From JARBUG01 sp035628915 (GTDB taxonomy: Bacteria; Bacillota; Sulfobacillia; Symbiobacteriales; Symbiobacteriaceae), in contig DASPIW010000013.1 of the NCBI GenBank assembly GCA_035628915.1, positions 45,240 through 109,239 on the forward strand: a stretch of DNA of 64,000 nt, written 5' to 3'. The notes beneath the pieces are model-generated. The model made no database searches. It was not told the DNA's origin and worked only from the letters and a program-made list of their open reading frames with translations. Both the position numbers and the translations under genes were made by a program. Positions 1 through 7,486 of the stretch are shown piece after piece (position 1 is the stretch's first letter; every line of letters begins with the position of its first letter).

Positions 1-345
1 ATAGCCTTCGCGCGGGATGTTCACGAAGTCGTTCTGAATATCTTCCGTGCGGGCGTAGGCGAGCGAATGGGCCAGCACATCAAGCTTGCCCCACTTTTCG
101 CCCAGCGCTGCGAAGCACTGCTCGATGCTCTCGTCGGAGCTGACGTCGCAGGGAATCAGGGGCATATTCTCGTGACCGTCGAGCGTCTGAACGAGCTCCA
201 CCACGTTCTCCTTGAGTCGGTCGTTCTGATACGTAAAAGCCAGCTCGGCGCCTTCCCGGTGTAGTGCCTGCGCAATTCCCCAGGCAATGGACCGCTTATT
301 GGCGATTCCCATAACCAGGCACTTCTTGCCGCTCATCAGTCCCAT
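1..345 (-). CDS. fabI: enoyl-[acyl-carrier-protein] reductase FabI, N-terminal part (runs off the left edge)
   Basis: The 115 codons visible read as the N-terminus of an NADH-dependent enoyl-ACP reductase, the last reductive step of each fatty-acid elongation cycle in the cytoplasm. The protein opens MGLMSGKKCLVMGIANKRS, where GIANKRSIAWGIA is the FabI form of the glycine-rich dinucleotide loop. It continues with LAFTYQND and, near residue 90, the LDVLAHSLAYA stretch typical of FabI. The ATG at 345 is chosen because AGAAGGGGAG lies about 10 bases upstream; an in-frame ATG at 336 is possible. The catalytic Tyr-X6-Lys lies beyond the window. Confidence 0.93.
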   Translation of the reverse strand, partial: MGLMSGKKCLVMGIANKRSIAWGIAQALHREGAELAFTYQNDRLKENVVELVQTLDGHENMPLIPCDVSSDESIEQCFAALGEKWGKLDVLAHSLAYARTEDIQNDFVNIPREGY

Positions 346-488
346 GCTCAATCGTTCTCCCCTTCTGGACAGATCCTTTATTACCAGGTATTAATCGCAG
401 GTTATTCGATCTGCCCGGTAGCCATCCCTGCTTATACTGGAAACTTATCTCCCATCATAACGGACACCGGGCCTGCGCGCAAATAAAG

Positions 489-513
489 AAAGCGGGCCGA
501 AGCGGCCCGCTTT
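489..513 (-). terminator. Rho-independent terminator of the chemoreceptor gene
   Basis: An 11-bp perfect stem (AAAGCGGGCCG / CGGCCCGCTTT) with a 3-base loop lies directly after the chemoreceptor stop codon. On the minus strand it is followed by the T-rich tail TTTCTTTATTT. Confidence 0.85.
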
Positions 514-516
514 CGC

Positions 517-2400
517 CTACAGCCTAAATCGGTCGACCTGTGCACGCAACTGCTCGGCGACTGCGACAAGCTCCCTGGCCGCCGTCGCAACGGTTTCCGT
601 CGTTGCTGAGAGCTCCTCCACGCTGGCCGTCACTTCTTGCGCTGTGGCAGCCGTTTCCTGCGCAACTTCAGCTATGGAGCGGATGGCGTCCTGCACCTGT
701 ACCGAACTGGCGGCCATCTCTTCAGTCGTGGCCGTATTCTCTTCCACGACGGCTGCGATATGGTCCGCCGCCCGGACCGAAGCGCTGCTTGATTCCGACA
801 CTGAATCGGCCGCCTTCTGCAGCTCCTCGATGTCGCGGACGGTCGCCCGCACCGTTTCGACGATCTGCCGCAAGGCCTTGCCGGCGTCGTCCGCCAGGGC
901 GCCGGACGCCCTGGCTTCCGCACTGCCTTCCCGCATCGCCGCGGCCACAGAAACCGTCCTGCCCTCGACACTGTGAATCAAGTCAGCGATCTCCTTGGCA
1001 GACTTGCCGGACCGCTCGGCCAGCTTGCGCACCTCGTCCGCCACGACTGCGAAGCCGCGGCCGGCTTCGCCGGCACGGGCCGCCTCAATCGCTGCGTTCA
1101 GCGACAGCAGGTTGGTCTGCTCGGCAATCTCCTCAATCAGCGCAACAGCCTGGCGGATCAGCCTGGATTCGTTCTCCAGCGCCACGGCCGCTTCGGCAGT
1201 GCGCTCGACCCGCTCCTGCAGCATCTGCATGCTCTGAACGGCTTTCTCCACCACGGTAATGCCGCTCTCTGCAGCGGATTGCGCCTGCTCGGCCCCGGCA
1301 GCCAGGCTCGCGACGCTGCGGGCCATCTCCTGCACGGCCTGACCGGACTCCGCCGTCAGGCGGCTGGACTCACCCATGTGGGTCGCCTGCTCCTGTGCGC
1401 CGCGGGCCACCTGTTCGATGGCCGCTTGCAGCTGAGCGATAACCTCCACGGTCTGTTGCACGGCAGCGTTCTGTCCGTCGGCGCCCGCCGCCACGCGGCC
1501 GATTGAGTCGTTCAGCTGACTGGCCGATTGATTGACCTGGCTCAGATTGTCCAGCGTCGATTTCGCCGCATCAGAGACGGTGATACCGGAACGAGTCACC
1601 GCCACCAGCAGCTCCCGCATGTTGTGGGACATGCGCGCCACGCTGTTGTGCAGTTGGCCAATCTCGTCGCGCCGGCCCGCCGGCTCTATGACCCGGCGCA
1701 GGTCGCCGGCCCCCAGTGCCTCGGCCAGGCCCGTCAGTTCTCTGACGGGACCAAGCAGCGACTTTCTGACCGACCGGGCCAGGAGGAGCAGTACCGCTGC
1801 ACCGACCAGCAGTAAGGTGATGCCTGCATATAGGCTGTAGGTCGCGAGCTGGTTGAGCGACGCTTCGGCGCTGTCCACACCGGCCTGCGCGTTGGCGGTC
1901 ATGCGCTTCAGGATGCCTTCCAGGCTGGCCATCTTTACGTCGATATCGCCGTAGATTCGGCCAAAAAGGCCACCGGAGCCCTCCTTGTCGATCGCCGCCC
2001 ACAGTTCATCCCGATACTTCTGGTACTCCGTCCAGAGCGCGACGGCCTGTACATGCGACTCCTTCTCCGTCCCCGTAAAGCCGGCACCGTCCAGGACCGC
2101 CATCTGCTGTTCAAATGCCTGTTCGTGCAACTTCGTCTCCTGCCTGCGGGAGCCGACGCTCATGTTCGCCCCTTCCTCGCGCATGGTAGCGTACGCTTTA
2201 GCAAGGGCCAGCACCGAAGCGCGCATATCTCCCAGCGCCTGGGCCGGGCGAAGCTTCTGGCGAATGAGAACCTGGGCCTGCTGGTTGAGTGACCGTGTGG
2301 AGTAAACACCGCCGCCACCGAATGCAAGCAGGAGGACAACGGCCGTTCCACTAATCAGGGACAGTTTGACACCAAGCGGAGCGTTGTGAATGCTACGCAC
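517..2400 (-). CDS. methyl-accepting chemotaxis protein (4HB-HAMP-MCP signal)
   Basis: A 627-residue transmembrane chemoreceptor. A first membrane helix (about residues 13-30) and a second (about 190-208) flank an extracellular segment of about 150 residues that looks like a four-helix-bundle sensor. A HAMP linker follows (about 210-265), then a long cytoplasmic coiled coil. The conserved hairpin tip with EIAEQTNLLSLNAAIEAARA and GRGFAVVADEVRKLAERS lies at about 424-465, where CheA and CheW bind. The start is GTG at 2400 behind AGGAGG with a 7-base spacer. The gene stands alone, with its own terminator and no che genes nearby. The ligand cannot be inferred. Confidence 0.95.
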   Translation of the reverse strand: MRSIHNAPLGVKLSLISGTAVVLLLAFGGGGVYSTRSLNQQAQVLIRQKLRPAQALGDMRASVLALAKAYATMREEGANMSVGSRRQETKLHEQAFEQQMAVLDGAGFTGTEKESHVQAVALWTEYQKYRDELWAAIDKEGSGGLFGRIYGDIDVKMASLEGILKRMTANAQAGVDSAEASLNQLATYSLYAGITLLLVGAAVLLLLARSVRKSLLGPVRELTGLAEALGAGDLRRVIEPAGRRDEIGQLHNSVARMSHNMRELLVAVTRSGITVSDAAKSTLDNLSQVNQSASQLNDSIGRVAAGADGQNAAVQQTVEVIAQLQAAIEQVARGAQEQATHMGESSRLTAESGQAVQEMARSVASLAAGAEQAQSAAESGITVVEKAVQSMQMLQERVERTAEAAVALENESRLIRQAVALIEEIAEQTNLLSLNAAIEAARAGEAGRGFAVVADEVRKLAERSGKSAKEIADLIHSVEGRTVSVAAAMREGSAEARASGALADDAGKALRQIVETVRATVRDIEELQKAADSVSESSSASVRAADHIAAVVEENTATTEEMAASSVQVQDAIRSIAEVAQETAATAQEVTASVEELSATTETVATAARELVAVAEQLRAQVDRFRL

Positions 2401-2725
2401 GATGAGGCCTCCTAGGCGGGAACTTTACGACTACTTTACATTACGCTCCTAAAGTGAGATTTCCCTTCCAAGAATCGTATCGCCTCTGGTTGCAGCGCAG
2501 CTAGAAAATCGAAAAGAGCGGTGGCCTGTCAGCCGTCCCCCATCAGTTCGTACTGGTCCGGAGCCGTGGGGTCATCCGTGGCCAGCGGCTCGGCGACTAC
2601 GTACCCAGGGGGCGGACGGAGTCAGGAAGGGACGGGACGCTACCTTTTCGGTTCCGGGTGGCCACCTGCGGGGGAACCGACGACCACCGGCTCTTCGTCT
2701 GATAGGAAGAACACGGAGGGGGCGG
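2401..2725. other. 325-bp intergenic stretch, possible coding remnants
   Basis: No intact gene was found between the divergent chemoreceptor and lipoprotein genes. On the minus strand two short open stretches read like protein C-termini: one ends GYVVAEPLATDDPTAPDQYE plus six residues and a stop near 2523, the other reads DEEPVVVGSPAGGHPEPKR before a stop near 2640. They are in different frames with a stop between them, so they could be remains of a degraded gene, but this is weak. Confidence 0.3.
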
Positions 2726-3568
2726 TTGCCCGTGCGGCAGAGTGTGGCCCTCGGTCTCGTGGCGTTCTTGCTGGCAGGTTGCACGGTAGTGGTCCTCTTA
2801 GTCGGCTGCAGATCGGCTCGGACATCGAAGGAGGTAGACCCCCATGAGCAGCGTCTGTCACCGACTTCCACCGCTACACCCTCGGCTTCTGGGACTGTCA
2901 CCGGCTCTGCTCAGACCAATCCAGAGGATGTCGCAGCACTTCGAGCCGAAATCCAACGACTGGAGCAGCGCTTGGACCAGCTAGAACCGCCAACCCCGAT
3001 TCGGGTCGAGGCACCCCCTATAGATGTTAAGGTGCGGGCAATGTTGGCCCCGGACCATGTGCGGGAAGTGCTTGCCACTGGCAGGGAGTTGCCATATGGG
3101 CTGGTGGCGGTCAGCCAGACGTGGCAACCGCCGCAGTACTCGCCTGCTTGGCACAGCACCTCTTATGACCGGTTTGCCTCAGTCCAGACCATTGCTGAGG
3201 CCGCCCGCCACCGGTTTTTCGTCCAGACCGTATTTCAGGGCAGCCTCGCGACCGCCGATGAGTCCCTCATCGGCGTGGACCTGGCCGATCTGCATGCGCA
3301 GCCCTGCGGAAAGACACACGCGTACCCGTGTGGCTTTCCAGACGAAAGTCTCGGGTCCTGGGAGGTCTACGTACTGAAAGCGCATGTGGAGTCGGTTCGC
3401 CAACAAGGATCCCTCGTGGTATTCAAGGTGCAACCGCAGCTGGAAGGACTAGAAATCATCTGGCTGGATAAGTCCATTTTGGTGCCCGCTCTGGGCGAAC
3501 AGCAAAGCGTCTGGGCAGCGTTGGCAACCAGCGCAGGCGAGGTGTGGGACGTAAGGCAGGTTCGGTGA
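2726..3568 (+). CDS. putative lipoprotein with two consecutive lipobox motifs
   Basis: A 280-residue exported protein of unknown function. The TTG start at 2726 has a strong GGAGGGGG site just upstream. The signal sequence contains FLLAGC (Cys19) and, nine residues on, LLVGC (Cys28), so either cysteine could be lipidated. Residues 30-65 are Ser/Thr/Pro-rich. Residues about 67-88 (EDVAALRAEIQRLEQRLDQL) form a short coiled coil, as in surface lipoproteins that oligomerise. The remaining 190 residues match no family I can name. It begins a plus-strand run of three exported or membrane genes. Confidence 0.75.
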   Translation: MPVRQSVALGLVAFLLAGCTVVVLLVGCRSARTSKEVDPHEQRLSPTSTATPSASGTVTGSAQTNPEDVAALRAEIQRLEQRLDQLEPPTPIRVEAPPIDVKVRAMLAPDHVREVLATGRELPYGLVAVSQTWQPPQYSPAWHSTSYDRFASVQTIAEAARHRFFVQTVFQGSLATADESLIGVDLADLHAQPCGKTHAYPCGFPDESLGSWEVYVLKAHVESVRQQGSLVVFKVQPQLEGLEIIWLDKSILVPALGEQQSVWAALATSAGEVWDVRQVR

Positions 3569-3661
3569 AGCACAAAAGAATCGCAGGCACAATCGACTGC
3601 CGAACCCGATGGGCTACTCAGGCTGCGCAGGCGCCTGCCATTCACGGAAGAAGGTGCGTAC

Positions 3662-4135
3662 ATGAAGCGAGCCCTTATGATGGTCGTCCTGACACTCGCT
3701 TTCACACTCGTGATGGGTTGCACCCCAAAAAAGGACGGACTGGGCGCCGAGGTCCCTGAGGGTGAAGCCCTGCGCATGGCTCGGGAGGGATCGCCCCTGG
3801 TCGAGGTTGACAGTACTGAGACTTATACCGCCCCGCCCACGGTGCACGTGGTACGTGGAAGAGATAAAGATGGTCGAGAAGTAATCGTGTGGGTTTACAC
3901 CACGGTCATCCGATACGCGTATGCCGATCAGTTAATCTCCCCTCAGACAGCACGGGACGTCGCTCAAGAAGCAGGCTTTTCCGTTGAGGCTGTCCGCAAA
4001 ACCAGTCTTCAGGTGTTCCAAGGCCACCTTGACGACCGAGCTAATCCAGTTTTCTGGCGACTCGAGACGAACGCGGGCTGGATATGGGTCGATGCAGAGA
4101 CAGAGAGAGTATTGAGGCGACTCGATGCCCAGTGA
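3662..4135 (+). CDS. putative lipoprotein, PepSY/YpmB-like C-terminal region
   Basis: A 157-residue protein starting at the ATG at 3662 behind GAAGGTG. The signal peptide MKRALMMVVLTLAFTLVMGC ends in a lipobox (Cys20). After a charged linker, residues about 75-155 contain a WVYTTVIRYAYADQLISPQTA segment, a helix (RDVAQEAGFSVEAVRK), then WRLETNAGWIWVDAETERVLR. That helix-plus-hairpin layout resembles PepSY/DUF5590 domains of YpmB type. The assignment is by pattern only. It lies 93 bases after the preceding lipoprotein gene and is probably co-transcribed. Confidence 0.7.
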   Translation: MKRALMMVVLTLAFTLVMGCTPKKDGLGAEVPEGEALRMAREGSPLVEVDSTETYTAPPTVHVVRGRDKDGREVIVWVYTTVIRYAYADQLISPQTARDVAQEAGFSVEAVRKTSLQVFQGHLDDRANPVFWRLETNAGWIWVDAETERVLRRLDAQ

Positions 4136-4240
4136 GGGAAGCTGCTTCTCTGTCCGTGCTCACGGCCGACCTGGCGATGGAGCCCTTCAGCTTCCGGATT
4201 CGTCCTACAGTCAACACGGGAAACGTGGGAGGGCAGATCC

Positions 4241-4758
4241 ATGAGCGCCAGCCCTGCTCGCCACACACTGGTGAGTGCCTTGAAACCTGAGCAAGGGCGG
4301 AAACTGCTGGGGACGTTCAAGAACGGCATGCGTCTGCTCGCATTGACGGTGATCTTGCACGTATTGTCCAGCCTGTATAACGGCCTGTTCTGGATGCTTC
4401 CGCCGCTGTTCTATCTGGGAATCGGCTGGGCACTGGTCTACTGTGGTCTATGCCTTTGGTTTGGATATCGGACGACCTGGGCTTCTGGCACGGACTGCTC
4501 TGCGGCATCGTGGGAGCCCCTCCCGGGATCCTGCTGGTGACGCTCTCTCTCCTGACCCTTGCGACAACCGGCATGCGAGAAGGCGGCCCCCTGTGGGTGA
4601 TGGTGCCGTGGTCGGGTCCGTTTCTGGCGTTGGCAGCTTCACTGCCGCACTCCTGGTTTGAGCAGTGGATGGTGCATGGTTCCGTCCCCCTGGTGGTCCT
4701 GCTGACCGGCCTGGGCAGTTGGCTGGGGTCCGCAACTGCAAAAGCTCGGCCGAGCTAA
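4241..4758 (+). pseudogene. small multi-pass membrane protein gene, apparently split by a frameshift
   Basis: Two overlapping reading frames together look like one membrane protein. The first starts at ATG 4241 behind GGGAGGGCAG and gives two hydrophobic helices (residues about 30-46 and 50-70) before becoming non-hydrophobic junk after about 4450 and stopping at 4540. The second frame, with no ribosome site of its own (first ATG 4450), supplies further hydrophobic helices (HGLLCGIVGAPPGILLVTLS, PLVVLLTGLGSWL) and stops at 4758. A single indel near 4440-4465 would join them. Two overlapping genes are the alternative. Function is unknown. Confidence 0.5.
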
Positions 4759-4761
4759 GGC

Positions 4762-4806
4762 AAGACAGCCTGCGTGAGCTAATGAATGGCTCATGCAGGC
4801 TGTCTT
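4762..4806 (+). terminator. hairpin ending the lipoprotein/membrane gene run
   Basis: An 18-bp stem with one G-U pair (AAGACAGCCTGCGTGAGC / GCTCATGCAGGCTGTCTT) and a 9-base loop starts 4 bases after the stop at 4758. There is no clear U-run, so termination efficiency is uncertain. Confidence 0.6.
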
Positions 4807-4986
4807 CGTGCCTGGCGCCCGCAGCCCGGCCCGATCGTGGTCAAAGCGGCCCCACCAGATGCAGGTCCGGTCAACGGGCGAGAACGCTGTGCGTTGGTCA
4901 TTTGTTGCGGTCGATAGAGAGGATTTCTCCCAGTGAAGATCCCATTCGAGCCCTGGGAGCGCCGTGTGCTAAGGCCCTAGCTCATC

Positions 4987-6473
4987 TCAAGGCAGGCGGT
5001 AGAGGTTGATCCCCCCTCCCTGAACGATCAGCGCCTTCCCGTCCCGGGTCGCACTTGCTCTGGGATAGCGGCCCACCGTTCGGCCCGCCGTATCCACGAG
5101 CAGGGTTTCACGGTCATGCTTGACCAGCAGATAGCGCACTCCCGTCCGTCCAACGGCATGGACGGGCCAGTCCGGCGTCACCCACAGCCGGTTCCCATGG
5201 TCGTCGTAGATGACTGTTCCGCCAGGGGACGTTACAGTGAGGCGGACATTGCCCTGGTCATCTGTCCACAGGTCGAGGAAGGCGTGATCGGTGACCGCCC
5301 TATCCTCCCACAAGACCGAACCGTCAAGGCGCCGAGCTTGAATCACGCCGTCGTAGCTGACGAAGTAATACCTGTCATCCCGCGGATCAAGGGCGAACTC
5401 CGACCCGACGGCAAGTCCCGGGTACTCAGTCACTTTCTGACCGTCCTGAAACAGGCGCGGGCGGCCGGCCCCGTGGTTGCCCAGCCAGGAGAAAAGCGTC
5501 TTGCCATCCCGGGAGAGAGCAGCCATGCGGGAGCCATCGAGCGCCGTGTAGAGCAGGTCGAGCTTCGCCTTGCCGGCTGTGTCCTGATGGATCTGGTAGA
5601 CCTTCCAGTCGGTGCCGAAGTAACCCGACGGCGCCTGACCCCCCTTCCCACCCGGCGATTCCACATCCTCAGCGAATGCGACCAGGTCCCCGCGCCAGGC
5701 CAGCCCTCCGACGGACCAGTAGTAGGCGGCCCCCGGGCGCTGAAAGCCTCGATCGTTTCGCCGTCGGAATGGATGCCGATCAGCAGCTGAGAGGTGGTCC
5801 ACAAGCCCTCTTTCGACCAGGTCGCTACCCCGGTGTTGGGCGTCCCGGGCCTGGGCCAACTCCCGACCCAGGTCTCGAGCCTCGCCAGAGCCTGCTTCGC
5901 CTCGGCGCTGTCCGGGAACCGGGCGGTCAGGTCGGTCAGGAGCTCGCGGGCGCGCTGCGGTTGGCCCAGTGCTTCCACCGTCAGGGTTAGATGATACCCC
6001 GCCTCCAGGCTGTGTTGGGTTCCTTCGTAGGCCCGCTCCAAATGGACCTGGGAATCCTCGTACCGCCCGTTGGTGTAGAGGGCCGCACCCAGGGCTATAT
6101 GGGCCGGCATATAGGCGTCATCGGCGTCAACAGCAGCGCGTGCGACCCGCAAGCCTTCGCCGTAGTTCACATCAAGGGCAACCCAAGCGATCTCCGTCAA
6201 CATTGGCGCATCGTGTCCGGCCACGCGGAGGGCCTGATCGATCCTGGTCTGGATCTCGATCCCCGTGCCTTGCCGGCGGCGGAACTCCTTGATCTCATTG
6301 AGGAGCAGGCGAACTTCCTCAGCGGGTGCCGGCTTTTCCGCGGGCATCTCTTGGACGAGCTGGGCCGCCGGCGGCGGCTCCGGGCCGGGTGAGGACGGCG
6401 GTACCGCCTCCGGCCGAGAGCACGCCGCCGCAAACAAGGCGATGGCCGTCAACGCTGTCAGGCCTCTGCGCAT
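4987..6473 (-). pseudogene. TPR plus beta-propeller-like lipoprotein gene with a single-base frameshift
   Basis: The ATG at 6473 follows GGAAGGCGG and opens a lipoprotein signal peptide (MRRGLTALTAIALFAAAC, Cys18). A Pro-rich linker and about 150 residues of TPR-like helices follow (GLRVARAAVDADDAYMPAHI, LGAALYTNGRYEDSQVHLER). The frame then turns to nonsense after GETIEAFSARG, while the next frame continues sensibly with AAYYWSVGGLAWRGDLVAFA and repeated strand motifs (DGKTLFSW, DDRYYFVSYDG, GNRLWVTPDW) to the stop at 4987. Restoring one G in the run of five (plus-strand C, 5730-5734) rejoins the frames. It could be a real loss or a sequencing error. No function is assigned. Confidence 0.7.
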
Positions 6474-6892
6474 TGTAATCCGCCTTCCGCTCATAGCTGT
6501 ACCGATTGGACGAATGCACTCTTGTGGGAGATTCCCGCTACGGATAGGCCCTGGCGCCATGATCCACGCCCAAGCCGAAGATAATGTGACTGCCTGGCCG
6601 TGAATGGGCCATGGAGCGGCTGCTGGCGCGTAGAGAAGACGTCCGATTCTTCAGTTTTGGGGTGACCCACCCCATTACGGTGAAGTCGGTTCACAGGCTC
6701 CAGGTAGTTCCCTTAATGGCGACAGCGGGAACAGTGACTGATACACCATTCCCGCTGTCTGTATTTCATGAATTGCTTGGTCCTTGGCATCCTGTCTGGC
6801 CCAGTGCGACATGAGAAGATCGCGATCGAGCGGGTTCTTGCAGGACGAAAGAAAACCTGAGGGGGAAATGCACGTAGGGTCATTCTATTACA
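6474..6892. other. 419-bp intergenic region with one strong hairpin
   Basis: No coding sequence is supported here. The 3' part contains the 11-bp perfect inverted repeat listed separately at 6721-6759. The rest shows no recognisable RNA or repeat. Confidence 0.4.
6721..6759. terminator. 11-bp stem hairpin between divergent units
   Basis: GACAGCGGGAA and TTCCCGCTGTC form a perfect 11-bp stem around a 17-base loop. It lies downstream of the small minus-strand gene pair ending at 6893. The plus-strand side has a modest T-rich tail (TGTATTTC). A terminator in one or both directions is the simplest reading. Confidence 0.5.
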
Positions 6893-7096
6893 TCAGAGCC
6901 CGTTTATGCGGTAGCGATTTCGCAGGCCCGGAAAGGTGATCAGCCTGTTAACCCCTTCCGCCAAGCACTCCTCAAGCTTCAGTAGCACCCATTCGGGATC
7001 GCCCTGAGCCTGCCGCGCATCCTCAAGCATCGTGGTCAACTTGTCCACTGCCTGAGGCATCCAAACAACGGCGAATTGGGCTGTCCGCTCAGCCAT
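6893..7096 (-). CDS. small protein, distal gene of an overlapping pair (possibly ParE/RelE-like)
   Basis: A 67-residue protein starting at ATG 7096, overlapping the upstream gene by 8 bases (ATGGCTGA), which implies translational coupling. The text FAVVWMPQAVDKLTTMLEDA faintly resembles the strand-helix opening of ParE/RelE toxins, and LITFPGLRNRYRI resembles their later proline-arginine segment. The protein is shorter than the 85-100 residues usual for that family. A toxin role is therefore only a suggestion from size, order and weak similarity. Confidence 0.5.
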   Translation of the reverse strand: MAERTAQFAVVWMPQAVDKLTTMLEDARQAQGDPEWVLLKLEECLAEGVNRLITFPGLRNRYRINGL

Positions 7097-7349
7097 GCCG
7101 CCGCACGCGCTGTATATACCGGGCCAGCGCCTGCTCCACCGTCAGGTGGTTTTCCGGATCATCCGCTGCAGCGTAATGCGCCGCGAACTCCTCCAGTTCT
7201 TCGGAAGTGAATGTGTGCGTAATGTCCCCAACTGGCGAAATGGCAAAGATCGTCCCTTGGTGAGCGCGGACCTCGGCCGTGGTCAGGCCGGTCAGGGGCG
7301 CACCCGGGACCCCAGGTTCACTGCAAATCCGGCCCGATGCACAAGACAT
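7089..7349 (-). CDS. small acidic protein, proximal gene of the overlapping pair
   Basis: Up to 86 residues; the region from about residue 20 on (TAEVRAHQGTIFAISPVGDI, then TSEELEEFAAHYAAADDP, VEQALARYIQRVRRHG) looks genuinely coding. The N-terminal 15 residues are less convincing because no ribosome site precedes the ATG at 7349, so the gene may be truncated or start elsewhere. It overlaps the following gene by 8 bases. An antitoxin-like role is conceivable from context but no DNA-binding fold is evident. Confidence 0.5.
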   Translation of the reverse strand: MSCASGRICSEPGVPGAPLTGLTTAEVRAHQGTIFAISPVGDITHTFTSEELEEFAAHYAAADDPENHLTVEQALARYIQRVRRHG

Positions 7350-7444
7350 TCTAGGCGGCTGAGATCACGGTCAACCTGTTGCCAACATTAGAAGGAATGT
7401 TCACGGGCGAGGGTCCTGCCCCATTCCGGTGCTCCCCGTATGAA

Positions 7445-7484
7445 GAACAAGACAGAGGGCTGTCGCCAGTCCTCTGCCTTGTTC
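7445..7484 (-). terminator. hairpin after tex
   Basis: GAACAAGACAGAGG pairs with CCTCTGCCTTGTTC (14 bp, one mismatch) immediately after the tex stop codon at 7487. On the minus strand the tail TTGTTCTTC is only moderately T-rich. Confidence 0.6.
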
Positions 7485-7486
7485 GT

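Noticed and set aside
540..1506. Plus-strand frames opposite the first chemoreceptor gene
   Set aside because: Arg/Pro/Ser-rich shadows of a clear MCP gene on the other strand.
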